DNA of 64,000 nt from Leptospira limi (lineage in GTDB: Bacteria; Spirochaetota; Leptospiria; Leptospirales; Leptospiraceae): contig NZ_JAMQPV010000001.1 of assembly GCF_026151395.1 (NCBI RefSeq), positions 248,001-312,000 on the forward strand, in the 5' to 3' direction. Made by a program: the position numbers and the translations under genes. Every line of letters starts with the position of its first letter. Position 1 is the first letter of the stretch. Under the pieces are notes generated by a model, which made no database searches, was not told where the DNA came from, and was given only the letters and a program-made list of their open reading frames with translations. Below, piece by piece: positions 19,620 through 29,000 of this stretch.

Positions 19620-20636
19620 ATGGAGAGGATTCCAAAAATCGTATTTCTATCCCCAATTTATAAAGAAAAAATTTGGGGTGGCAGGAAACTGGAATCACAC
19701 ATGGGACGAAGTATCCCAGAAGGATTGATTGGAGAATCATGGGAAGTTTCCGTTTATGGTTCTGATGTTTCTAAAATCCAAAACCCAGAATTTCCAAATC
19801 TTCCACTAACCGAACTCATTCAAAAAGCACCCAACGAAGTTTTAGGAAAACCATTTTCCAATTCAGGTTTACCCTTACTCGTAAAAGTCATTGATGCAAA
19901 AGAAAAACTATCTGTCCAAGTTCACCCAAACGATGATTATGCGCTCAAATATGATCCACAGTCCAATGGTAAAAAAGAATGTTGGTATGTTTTATCAGCA
20001 GATCCTGGGGCAGAACTGGTTGTAGGATTTGACATTCATACAAACCGTAATGAATATGAAGCACTCGTTAAAGAAAATTTAGGTGAATTTGTTCTCAAAA
20101 AATGGAAAGTAAAACCTGGCGATGTATTTCTTTTAAATCCAGGGACCATACACGCGATAGGTGGTGGAGTTTTACTTTTAGAAGTGCAACAATCCTCTGA
20201 CTCTACTTACCGAGTTTATGATTACGGAAGAATTGGAGACGATGGTAAACCAAGAGAATTACATTTAGAAAAAGCATTCTCCGTGTTAAATTTTTCAAAA
20301 TCTAATGGAGATGAAAAACTAAAAAAAGAACTTATAGCTTACCATCCTTTCTCTAGATTTTTATTCACTTCAAATGACAAATTCAGGCTTGAATCTTGGG
20401 AATTCAACCAAGCTCAAAACTTCACCTTTTCCCCGTTATCTGATCCAATTTGTTTTGGAATATTTTTCACGGTTTCTGGATCCATTTATTTTCCAGAACT
20501 CAATCGAACGGTTGGAACTGGAGAAACTTTTTTTGTGACTGCTTCTGGTTTTACTGAGACAATTCAAGCATGTGTTACCCCTGGGACAAAACTTGCTTTT
20601 ATGTCCAGTGGCACAGATACTGTAAAATATCAATAA
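19620..20636 (+). CDS. manA: Mannose-6-phosphate isomerase, class I
   Basis: 338 aa cupin-type isomerase. Metal-binding residues are in VQVHPNDDYA and in the NPGTIHAIGGGVLLLEVQQSSDSTYRVYD block, and KIWGGRKL near the N-terminus is family-typical. It interconverts mannose-6-P and fructose-6-P, feeding GDP-mannose and surface polysaccharide synthesis. AAAGGA lies just before the ATG. It begins 11 bases after the J-domain gene. Confidence 0.92.
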   Translation: MERIPKIVFLSPIYKEKIWGGRKLESHMGRSIPEGLIGESWEVSVYGSDVSKIQNPEFPNLPLTELIQKAPNEVLGKPFSNSGLPLLVKVIDAKEKLSVQVHPNDDYALKYDPQSNGKKECWYVLSADPGAELVVGFDIHTNRNEYEALVKENLGEFVLKKWKVKPGDVFLLNPGTIHAIGGGVLLLEVQQSSDSTYRVYDYGRIGDDGKPRELHLEKAFSVLNFSKSNGDEKLKKELIAYHPFSRFLFTSNDKFRLESWEFNQAQNFTFSPLSDPICFGIFFTVSGSIYFPELNRTVGTGETFFVTASGFTETIQACVTPGTKLAFMSSGTDTVKYQ

Positions 20637-20645
20637 CAAGACCTA

Positions 20646-20672
20646 TTGACTTTTCTACTCATCTGGTATAAT
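20646..20672 (+). promoter_or_regulatory. Sigma-70-type promoter with extended -10
   Basis: TTGACT at 20646-20651 and TATAAT at 20667-20672 are separated by 15 bases, and the -10 is preceded by TG (TGGTATAAT, an extended -10). Transcription should start near 20679, leaving a leader of only about a dozen bases before the ATG at 20691. It is the clearest promoter by eye in the window. Confidence 0.7.
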
Positions 20673-20690
20673 GGTGTTAAGAGAGGTTCT

Positions 20691-20993
20691 ATGAAAAAAC
20701 TTATTTCCATTTTACTCGTGTTAGCTTCCACTTCGCTATTTGCGTTGTCTGATCTTGAGAATTTGATGATAAAAGAGGCAAATTCCCCAGAAAGTAAACA
20801 AGCTGCACGTTCCTACCTAAATGCAATGGCAAAAGAAAAAGAAGAAAATGCAAAACGCCACGAAAAGATGGCTGGCAATAAAGGCGGGAAAGCAGTTTCC
20901 GAAGCAAAATTCAAAGAACATTGTTTGAATCTTGCAAAAGAATTCCGAGCGGAAGCTGACGAATACAAAAAAGCAGCAGATGCTTTAAAATAA
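20691..20993 (+). CDS. Small exported helical protein
   Basis: 100 aa from the ATG at 20691, preceded by AGAGAGG. An upstream in-frame TTG at 20646 lies inside the -35 box and is not the start. The signal peptide is MKKLISILLVLASTSLFA. The ~80-residue mature protein is highly charged and helical (NAMAKEKEENAKRHEKMAG). It recalls small abundant periplasmic helical proteins, but no family is named. The strong promoter suggests high expression. Confidence 0.7.
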   Translation: MKKLISILLVLASTSLFALSDLENLMIKEANSPESKQAARSYLNAMAKEKEENAKRHEKMAGNKGGKAVSEAKFKEHCLNLAKEFRAEADEYKKAADALK

Positions 20994-21001
20994 AAAAAAA
21001 T

Positions 21002-21862
21002 TTAGTTGGGTAAAGGAATCCGATCTGTTTCGTTTGGAACTTTTGGAAATTCATCCTTTACCCATCTTTCCTTAGCAGAATCAATCAATTCCTGGCTAGT
21101 TGCGACAAAGTTCCAATACAAATGACGTTTTTCCTTCAGAGGTTCCCCTCCCAGTAACATCAAACGACTGTTTTGTTTTGCTTTAAAGGATACTTTCGTT
21201 CCCTTTTCAAATAAAACCATACTTCCAACCGCGTAAGATTCCCCTTCTGATTCGATGGCACCTCTGGCAATGTACAATCCAGCTTCTTCTTCAGAAGAGA
21301 GTTGCCATTCTATTTGGTCAGCATCCATTTTTATATCGATGTCCGCATAAAAAAGTGGTGAATGTACAACTGCAGATGATTCTAAATCCAAGAACTTGCC
21401 ACCTAACAAACGAAAAGTTAATCCTTTTTGTTTCATCATAGGGATTTCTGTTTCAGAAAGGTGTTGAAAACTTGGGGGTATTTGTTCTTTCTCTTTAGGG
21501 AGTGCAATCCAAGTTTGTATTCCTTCCAATACTTCATATTTCGGATCAAACTTAGATCGTTCACTGTGAACAATACCAGACCCAGCGACCATCCAATTGG
21601 TTTCATTGGGCCGAATGTCCATCTCTACTTCTAAACTATCTCGGTGTGTGATCAATCCATCATACAAAAAAGTAATGGTAGCAAGTCCAATATGAGGATG
21701 GGCTCGGACAACAAGTTCTTCACCAGTGACAACAGGTACAGGTCCAAAGTGATCAAAAAAAACAAAGGGTCCCACTGACCTTTTTTCTAAGGCAGGAAGA
21801 ACACGACGAATGATAAAATTATCTCCTAAGTCTTTTGAATGTCCGATCAGTGATTTTGTCAT
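21002..21862 (-). CDS. Pirin-family protein
   Basis: 286 aa bicupin. The N-terminal cupin has pirin hallmarks: FVFFDHFGPV, RAHPHIGLATITFLYDG (metal-binding His pair), the later GSGIVHSE and EGIQTWIALP. Bacterial pirins bind Fe or other metals; some have quercetin 2,3-dioxygenase activity, others regulate metabolic enzymes. The start overlaps the stop of the beta-propeller gene by four bases (ATGA). Last gene of a four-gene minus-strand operon. Confidence 0.9.
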   Translation of the reverse strand: MTKSLIGHSKDLGDNFIIRRVLPALEKRSVGPFVFFDHFGPVPVVTGEELVVRAHPHIGLATITFLYDGLITHRDSLEVEMDIRPNETNWMVAGSGIVHSERSKFDPKYEVLEGIQTWIALPKEKEQIPPSFQHLSETEIPMMKQKGLTFRLLGGKFLDLESSAVVHSPLFYADIDIKMDADQIEWQLSSEEEAGLYIARGAIESEGESYAVGSMVLFEKGTKVSFKAKQNSRLMLLGGEPLKEKRHLYWNFVATSQELIDSAKERWVKDEFPKVPNETDRIPLPN

Positions 21863-22959
21863 TTGGATTTAGACTTCTTTGATTTAGGTTTTGATAGAAT
21901 CTTTTTTGTGGCCACTTTCGCTTTCTCTTTCGGTTTGTTATTAAGGGAACGACTCACCTGTTTTTTTGATTTGGAAGTGGACTTAGATTTACGATTCTCT
22001 TTTGTTTCTTCCACCTTTCCAACAAAGAGTCCAATGGCTTCTTTTCCCTTTGTCCAATGTGCTTTGTCTCTTGCATTAAAGTAGAGAATAAAAATATTTT
22101 CTGCTTCCGAATACTTCACGTCACATGCATACACATGGCTTGCTTTCCAACCTCGCCCAGTAGGACCAAGAATTGGTGTGTGGTTAATTCGTTCAAAATT
22201 GATTCCATCTTCACTTTGTAAAAATAGAATTGCCGAACAAGATTCCTTCCTTACGGGATTCCAAAAAATTCCATTTTGAAACCCTAAGTATCTACCTTTC
22301 CAAGGGATTACTTTAATAGAACCGGCTCCCAAATTACAAAATGGATCCATATCGTTAGGTGACAAAATCGGATCTGAAAAATACGAAAATGGACCAAGTG
22401 GGGAACTGGCTTCTGCAACCGTAATGTACTTTGGTTCACAAAAACCACAATCAGGAATCATCACAAGTGATGATGAAAAGTACATTCTGTACTTATTTCC
22501 AAACTTTAAAAGACATGGATTACTAACAGATTCACCATAGTTTGGATCTTTATGAAATGGAAATTTTGGTACGATAACGGTTTTAGGAGCTGACCAATGG
22601 ACTAAATCTTTGCTCGTTTTCACTTCAATTTTTGATTTCCATTTACGATATGGAAACCAAGACATGAGGACATGTAAAAATTTGTATTTTTCATAATACA
22701 AATAATAAGTTCCATCTTCGAAATAGATAAAAGGCCGCATTGCATTTCGAACAATGGATTTCTTTTTTTTCCAATGGATACCATCCTCAGAAACATACTC
22801 TAACACACCGAAGATGTTATGTGCAAAGAGATGCCATAGACCATCTGGGCAAGATTCAGGGAATAAAAAACTAGGATCTGCCAGGATCGGAGATGGAAAT
22901 CCTGGTTTGATGATGGGATCCTCTTGGTAGAGTTGCCAATAGATGTTTTGTTTGTTCAA
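21859..22959 (-). CDS. Five-bladed beta-propeller (GH43/GH32-like) protein with Lys-rich tail
   Basis: 366 aa. Residues ~1-315 carry repeated blade motifs (DGLWHLFAHN, EDGTYYLYYEKY, NKYRMYFSSS, GRYLGFQNG), typical of GH43/62/32-type glycosidases or related proteins. No signal peptide is visible, so a cytosolic site is likely. The last ~45 residues are almost all Lys/Ser/Thr with few hydrophobics, an odd basic tail that could bind nucleic acid or acidic polymer. The substrate is unknown and catalytic acids cannot be assigned by eye. It sits between an SRPBCC gene (14 bases upstream) and pirin. Confidence 0.75.
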   Translation of the reverse strand: MNKQNIYWQLYQEDPIIKPGFPSPILADPSFLFPESCPDGLWHLFAHNIFGVLEYVSEDGIHWKKKKSIVRNAMRPFIYFEDGTYYLYYEKYKFLHVLMSWFPYRKWKSKIEVKTSKDLVHWSAPKTVIVPKFPFHKDPNYGESVSNPCLLKFGNKYRMYFSSSLVMIPDCGFCEPKYITVAEASSPLGPFSYFSDPILSPNDMDPFCNLGAGSIKVIPWKGRYLGFQNGIFWNPVRKESCSAILFLQSEDGINFERINHTPILGPTGRGWKASHVYACDVKYSEAENIFILYFNARDKAHWTKGKEAIGLFVGKVEETKENRKSKSTSKSKKQVSRSLNNKPKEKAKVATKKILSKPKSKKSKSK

Positions 22960-22973
22960 AGCGGAAATAAACC

Positions 22974-23516
22974 TTATTTTTCTAATACTTGTTTTAAATT
23001 GGAAAGACCTTCTTCAAAATCATTCCCAATCATTTCTTCAAAATTCATAAAGAGTAACATCAAATTAAATGGATAAGGCATGGATCCATCAAAACCCCAA
23101 ATTACTTTTGATTTTTTTGGATCTAAAGAAGAAACTTTCATATAACTTCTCTCAGTTCCTTCAAACGGTTCAAAAAATCGTAATTCGGTTTGCATCTCTA
23201 ATGTTTCGGCATTGATCATTTTAATCTCTTGTTCACCGACACCAACGTCTTTCACTTGGCTTTCCCAACGGGAAACAAAACCAACTGTTCCGTCTTCCCC
23301 TTTAAAAATCTTTTTCATATCGGGATCACGTTTTGCCCATACACTGTATTGGTCTTGGTTCTTTAACAAACGAATGAATGCAAACACATCACTTGCTGGT
23401 TTGGTTATGTCAATTGTCCTTTCCACTTGGTAACTTGATGGTAAAAATATTGCCAAGACAAGTGGGACAGCGATGATTCCAATGATTCCGATTGAGATTT
23501 TTTTACCTAGATTCAT
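22974..23516 (-). CDS. Membrane-anchored SRPBCC-fold protein
   Basis: 180 aa. One N-terminal membrane span (~7-28) is followed by an SRPBCC/polyketide-cyclase-like domain (YQVERTIDITKPASDVFAFI to the C-terminal helix FEEGLSNLKQVLEK). This fold binds hydrophobic ligands. No catalytic assignment is possible. It lies in the MFS-SRPBCC-propeller-pirin operon. Confidence 0.8.
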   Translation of the reverse strand: MNLGKKISIGIIGIIAVPLVLAIFLPSSYQVERTIDITKPASDVFAFIRLLKNQDQYSVWAKRDPDMKKIFKGEDGTVGFVSRWESQVKDVGVGEQEIKMINAETLEMQTELRFFEPFEGTERSYMKVSSLDPKKSKVIWGFDGSMPYPFNLMLLFMNFEEMIGNDFEEGLSNLKQVLEK

Positions 23517-23558
23517 AACACGTAAATTGAATTCATAAGAATTCGTTCGTCAATTGAT

Positions 23559-24878
23559 TTAACCTCTAGGACGTAAATTCCAACTAAAAAACAATAGGAA
23601 AATTGCAATGAGAGTGGAAACTAGAATTGCTCCAAGGGCAACATCCCAGGAATAATTTGTTGATAAAACAGCAATTCCTTTCCCTTGTGCGGTGCGTCCG
23701 AGTGATCCAAATAACCCAATAAAACCAGCGGCCGTACCAACCGCTTTTTTGGATGTAAAATCCATACCCGCTACACCTAACAACATCACTGGTGGGTAAA
23801 TAAACAAACCAATCAAACCAAACAGAACATAGTCGATCCAAATATTACCTGGAGGATTGAATAAAATTCCTAAAAATGCAAAAAAGATAGGAATGATACA
23901 AAGTAAACTAACCATTCCCCTTCTTCCGTCAAACTTGTCGGATACCCATCCCATAAGAATAGTAGATCCAATTCCACCAAATTCTAAAATCAAAGTGGAA
24001 TAACCTCCTCCGAGTAAATCAGCACCTTTTGTTTCTTTTAAATATGTTGGACCCCAATCAATTAAACTATATCGGATGATATAAACAAAAAAATTGATGA
24101 TGGCAAATAACCAAATGTATTTGTTCAATAATACTTGCTCAACAATCAGTTGTTTGGTGGTTAATTCTGATTCATGATTTTCTTTTTCTTCTGGTGGATA
24201 ATCATTTCGATATTCCTCTATTGGCGGAAGTCCTTCAGACTGAGGTGTGTCTACAAGTCGAAGGTATAAATAAACACTTCCAAGTAAGGCAATCACACCT
24301 GGTACAAAAAAAGCATATTGCCAACCAAATTTTGCTGCAGAATGAGAAGCAACAACTCCTACAATCCCCCCTCCAATATTATGTGCAATATTCCAAAAAG
24401 CAAATGTAGTACCCCTTTCCCTAACCGAATACCAATGCCCCAGGGATCGACCACAGGGAGGCCAACCCATTCCTTGTACAAGTCCATTGGCTCCCCATAA
24501 AATTAAATGGATCCAATAATGATTCGCAAATCCAAATGAAAAATTTAGAATGGCGGTGAGTAATAATCCTACTGCCATAAATTTTTTAGGATTGGAACGA
24601 TCGGATAGTGCACCCATAAAAAATTTTCCAATTCCATAAGTGATGGCAGTTACGGCTAAGATGTCACCCAAATCAGATTTGGAATAAGACAATGCTTCCC
24701 CAATTTCTTTCGAAACGGGAGAAAAATTATTACGTGTTAAGTAGTATACCGTATAACCAATGAAAGTCGATTCTAATACTTGGAACCTTAGTTTTGGATA
24801 AAGAGTTGAAATTTCTTCTTTCGATTTTTGTGGGATCGCGGGTGCTGGTGCAAACCACTGACGAAGGGACTTGTACAT
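23559..24878 (-). CDS. MFS transporter of the organophosphate:phosphate antiporter type
   Basis: 439 aa, about 12 membrane spans. [47 protein letters not shown] and [22 protein letters not shown] match the GlpT/UhpT/UhpC (OPA) family, which exchanges glycerol-3-P, hexose-P or phosphoglycerate for phosphate. The exact substrate cannot be read; the operon context (a possible glycosidase) fits a sugar-phosphate. First gene of the minus-strand operon, divergent from cysK by 46 bases. Confidence 0.88.
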   Translation of the reverse strand: MYKSLRQWFAPAPAIPQKSKEEISTLYPKLRFQVLESTFIGYTVYYLTRNNFSPVSKEIGEALSYSKSDLGDILAVTAITYGIGKFFMGALSDRSNPKKFMAVGLLLTAILNFSFGFANHYWIHLILWGANGLVQGMGWPPCGRSLGHWYSVRERGTTFAFWNIAHNIGGGIVGVVASHSAAKFGWQYAFFVPGVIALLGSVYLYLRLVDTPQSEGLPPIEEYRNDYPPEEKENHESELTTKQLIVEQVLLNKYIWLFAIINFFVYIIRYSLIDWGPTYLKETKGADLLGGGYSTLILEFGGIGSTILMGWVSDKFDGRRGMVSLLCIIPIFFAFLGILFNPPGNIWIDYVLFGLIGLFIYPPVMLLGVAGMDFTSKKAVGTAAGFIGLFGSLGRTAQGKGIAVLSTNYSWDVALGAILVSTLIAIFLLFFSWNLRPRG

Positions 24879-24924
24879 AAACTTGGAAATTGATGTCTAA
24901 TGATAAGGAGTCAAGTGTATTCTC

Positions 24925-25899
24925 ATGAAAACAGATATTAGAAACGGATTTATTGGCACAATTGGAAATACTCCCCTCATACGTATCAATTCATTAAGTG
25001 AAGAAACTGGATGTGAAATTCTCGGCAAAGCAGAATTCCTAAACCCAGGTGGTTCTGTCAAAGACCGAGCCGCTTTGTACATCATCGAAGACGCAGAAAA
25101 AAAAGGCCTTCTCAAAAAAGGGGGAACCGTTGTGGAAGGTACGGCTGGGAATACAGGCATCGGGCTCACTCATATTTGTAATGCAAAAGGGTACAAAACG
25201 ATCATTGTCATTCCAGAAACCCAATCGAAAGAAAAAATCGAAATGTTACGAACATTAGGTGCTGAGGTGATTCTAGTTCCAGCAGTTCCTTATTCCAATC
25301 CTGGAAATTACGTACGTGTCTCAGAACAAATTGCAAAGGAAACACCCAATTCACTTTGGGCGAACCAATTTGATAACCTTGCCAATCGAAACGCACATTT
25401 TGAAACCACTGGTCCTGAAATTTGGGAACAAACCCAAGGGAAAATAGATGTGTGGACCACATCCATCGGAACTGGTGGTACGTATGCTGGAACCGCTTTG
25501 TATCTTAAGTCCAAAAATCCAAACATCAAATGTATCGTTTGTGACCCACATGGATCTGGTGTGTATTCCTATGTCAAAACAGGAACCATCACCATTGAAG
25601 GTTCTTCGATCACGGAAGGAATTGGCCAAGGAAGGATCACAAAAAATATGGAAGGAATGCCAGCCGATGACGCGGTTCGTATCCATGACAAGGAGGCACT
25701 TAGTATCTTACAAAAAGTACTCCGAGAGGATGGATTGTTTATGGGAGGGAGTGTGGGGATTAATTTGGCAGCTGCTTACCAAATTGCGAAACAATTGGGA
25801 CCAGGGCACACCATCGTGACCGTGTTATGTGACACAGGAACCAAATACCAGTCCAAAATTTACAATCCAGAATTTTTAAAATCAAAAGGCCTAGATTAA
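24925..25899 (+). CDS. cysK: Cysteine synthase (O-acetylserine sulfhydrylase)
   Basis: 324 aa, fold type II PLP enzyme. GGSVKDRAALY holds the PLP lysine, EGTAGNTGIGL is the substrate loop (Ala where most CysK have Ser), and SIGTGGTYAGT is the phosphate-binding loop. C-terminal VLCDTGTKYQSKIYNPEFL is family-typical. It makes cysteine from O-acetylserine and sulfide. EGTAGNT-type loops also occur in cystathionine beta-synthase-like proteins, so the exact donor is slightly uncertain. Confidence 0.9.
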   Translation: MKTDIRNGFIGTIGNTPLIRINSLSEETGCEILGKAEFLNPGGSVKDRAALYIIEDAEKKGLLKKGGTVVEGTAGNTGIGLTHICNAKGYKTIIVIPETQSKEKIEMLRTLGAEVILVPAVPYSNPGNYVRVSEQIAKETPNSLWANQFDNLANRNAHFETTGPEIWEQTQGKIDVWTTSIGTGGTYAGTALYLKSKNPNIKCIVCDPHGSGVYSYVKTGTITIEGSSITEGIGQGRITKNMEGMPADDAVRIHDKEALSILQKVLREDGLFMGGSVGINLAAAYQIAKQLGPGHTIVTVLCDTGTKYQSKIYNPEFLKSKGLD

Positions 25900-26072
25900 A
25901 ACATGAATGAGACAAAATCAGGTGAATTGCGAGAAGAAACTTAAGAAGATTCCCTAATACAGAATTTCTTGTAAATTGACGATTTGGTCTATAGAGGAAA
26001 CAAATTCTATTTTCTAAAAATTTAGATTTTCTCTAGACGAAATCACCTCTCAGCTGTTATTCTTCTTTAGAA

Positions 26073-29000
26073 ATGAAATTGTTAGATCGGATGGATTGGA
26101 TCAACGGAAAAAACTTCCTTCAGAAATTCATCATATCCTTATTTTTGTTTCCTACTTTTGGATGTTCGTTTCCTACAATCAACCGTTCCTTACTCGAGAC
26201 GTTTACAACCTTTCGGTTTCTCCAAGCCAATACCCTATCTTATTCCATTAGTTTTCAAGTCTCAGGTTTACTCGGAACTGGATTACAAATCGAAAATAAC
26301 GGTGAAGTGATGGATGTCAGTACGAATGGTACATATACCTTCACTAAAAAAATAAATTCTGGTGCCAATTATAAAGTAACGGTCAAAACTCCTCCGAGTT
26401 CCCCTATCCAAAATTGTATCGTTTCTTCAGGCCAAGGAACAGTTCTCAGTGGTAACATTGAAGGGATACAAGTAGTTTGTGGGAGTGCTTTGTATCTCAT
26501 CAGTGGAACGGCAACTGGACTTTCAGGGAATGGATTACAATTACAAAATGTAACAGGCGTTGGAACCGATGTTATCAATGTCAATAGCGCAAGTTTTTCC
26601 TTTCCACCACTTCCTGTGGGTGAGACTTATAATTTCAGTATTATAAATCAACCGACTAACCCTAGCCAAACATGTTCCATAACAACACCTGTTGTCACAA
26701 ATGGTACGATGGTAGCTTCACCCATATCCGTAAGCATCAATTGTACAACCAATTCTTATGCTGTCAGCGCCCAAGTCATTGGGATTTTAGGCACACTCAC
26801 TGTAGGGAATGAACTAAAACTGACATTAGATGGTTCCAATACAATCAATGTAACAGCTGATGGGACTTATGCCTTCCCAGGCACTTATTTAAGTGGTGGG
26901 AATTTTACTGTAACCGTTGATAACCCAGGAGGAGTCATCACTTCTGGAGTTTGTACATTATCGTCTATTACAGTAACAGTAGGAAACGGACCTACAAACT
27001 TTGCTGTCAATTGTAGTAACGCATTTTTAGTCAGTGGTACTGTTTCAAGTCCCGGAGGCACTACAACTAGTGTGTTAGGTGAGCCTGTGACTTTAGATTT
27101 GGTGCAAACAGGAGGATCTCCTGTTTTTCCTACCCAATCGATCACCATTAACCCAGGTGTCACAAATTTTACATTTCCGAGCACCATCCCAGGTGGAGTA
27201 GATTATCAGATAATCGTTTTTGCAAATCCACCTAACCAAACTTGCACGATTACTTCTGGTGCCACTCATTCAGGGATTGTATCCAATATGTCCAATGTTG
27301 TACTCAATTGTAGTTTAACACTTCCGAGTTTTTCTCCTGTTAGTGGCTCTCTTTTTAATGATGATGGGACTGTTACCATTTCCAGTTTGATCCCAGGATC
27401 CGAGTATCGATACACAATTGGAAATGGATCTCAAGCGGATCCAACTTGTGCTTCAGGAACAATGACAACATCCACAGTCACGATAACAGATAACAACCAA
27501 GCAGTGGTCAAAGTGATCCATTGTAAGGTAGGTTGGGTGGAATCACAAGTTGTCACTGCTTCTTATACACTCAAAGTCGCGACACCAACTCCAAGTTTGG
27601 CGACAGGATCCTTTCTGGACTCTGGCCAAAATGTAAGTTTCTCAAGTACAACAACGGGTTCCACATGGGTTTGTCATACTGCGGCAGCTGCTGTACCTGC
27701 GGATCCAGATTGTGGCCCTACACTCAACACATGTAATACTGGTGTTCTTGGGAATTATATTTTTCCGACACCTGGAGTTTCTCAAAATGTAAAGGCGAGA
27801 ATGTGCAGAGTAAATTATGCACAGAGTGATGTTTTGAGCACCAATTACCAACCAAATGTTTATACTGTTGGTGGAACGATTAGTTCTCTCACAACACCCT
27901 TTGGAACCAATACTTTTGTTTTACAGAATAATGGTGGTGATGATTTAATCATTGCAAGTAATGGAACGTTTACATTCAATACGGCTTTACCAACCGGTAC
28001 AAATTTTACGGTCTCAGTCTTATCAGGTCCACAAAATCCTTGGCAAACTTGTAATATCACAAATGCAAATGGTACAGTTTCCAATACTGCGATCACAAAT
28101 ATCGCGATCTCATGTTCCGTAAATCAATACAACATGAGTGGAAACGTTACTAGTTCTGTCACTTTACCTTCAGGCCTAACTGTCACCAATGGTGTTGATA
28201 CAATCAATGTTCCTGCAGGTGCAACTTCTACTCCCATTTCTTTTGCGACTCCGATCAGCAGTGGGACTAGTTATGAAATCCAAATCACCCAAGAACCTAC
28301 AGGATTTGTTTGTGCAGTTCAATCAAACATGCAAGGCACTATGTTAGGTGCCAACATCACCAATGTCGCAGTGAATTGTGTGGCAGGGTATCGATATGGG
28401 AATGCAATCGGATTAAAAAAACAAGCACCTGTGCAAATCCATTATTATAAAGGAGATGTGACAACGGCAGCAGGTGTAGCTGGGAGTGGAGCAAGTGATG
28501 GCCCTGCTCCCGCATCCAGTTTTAATGATATCAGTGGCATCACCTATGATGGAACAAAAGGTTTTATCGTAGATTCTGGTAATCATAAAATTCGTGTCTT
28601 TAATCCAATGACCAATACCGTTTCCTCTCTGGTTGGAAATGGTGCCGCAGGAAATACTCCTGGATCAGGTATGAGTGGAACTTTCAATCTTCCCAAGGGA
28701 ATCACAACAGATGGCACATATTTGTATGTCACAGAAACATTGGGTAATCGTATCAAACGTATTTTAATTAGCTCTGGTTATGCGGAGACGTTTGCAGGTG
28801 ATGATACTGTGGTTTCACCAGCCAATGCAAATCTTGATGCAACAGATCCACTTGCCGCCAGATTTGCATCACCTGCTGGCATTGTGATTGACGATAATAA
28901 ACTTTACATCGCGGATCGGAATAATTCAGCAATCCGTGTCATCAAGTTAAGTACCCGCGAGGTCACGACACTTGTTACCGGAGGAGATATCAGTTTTCCA

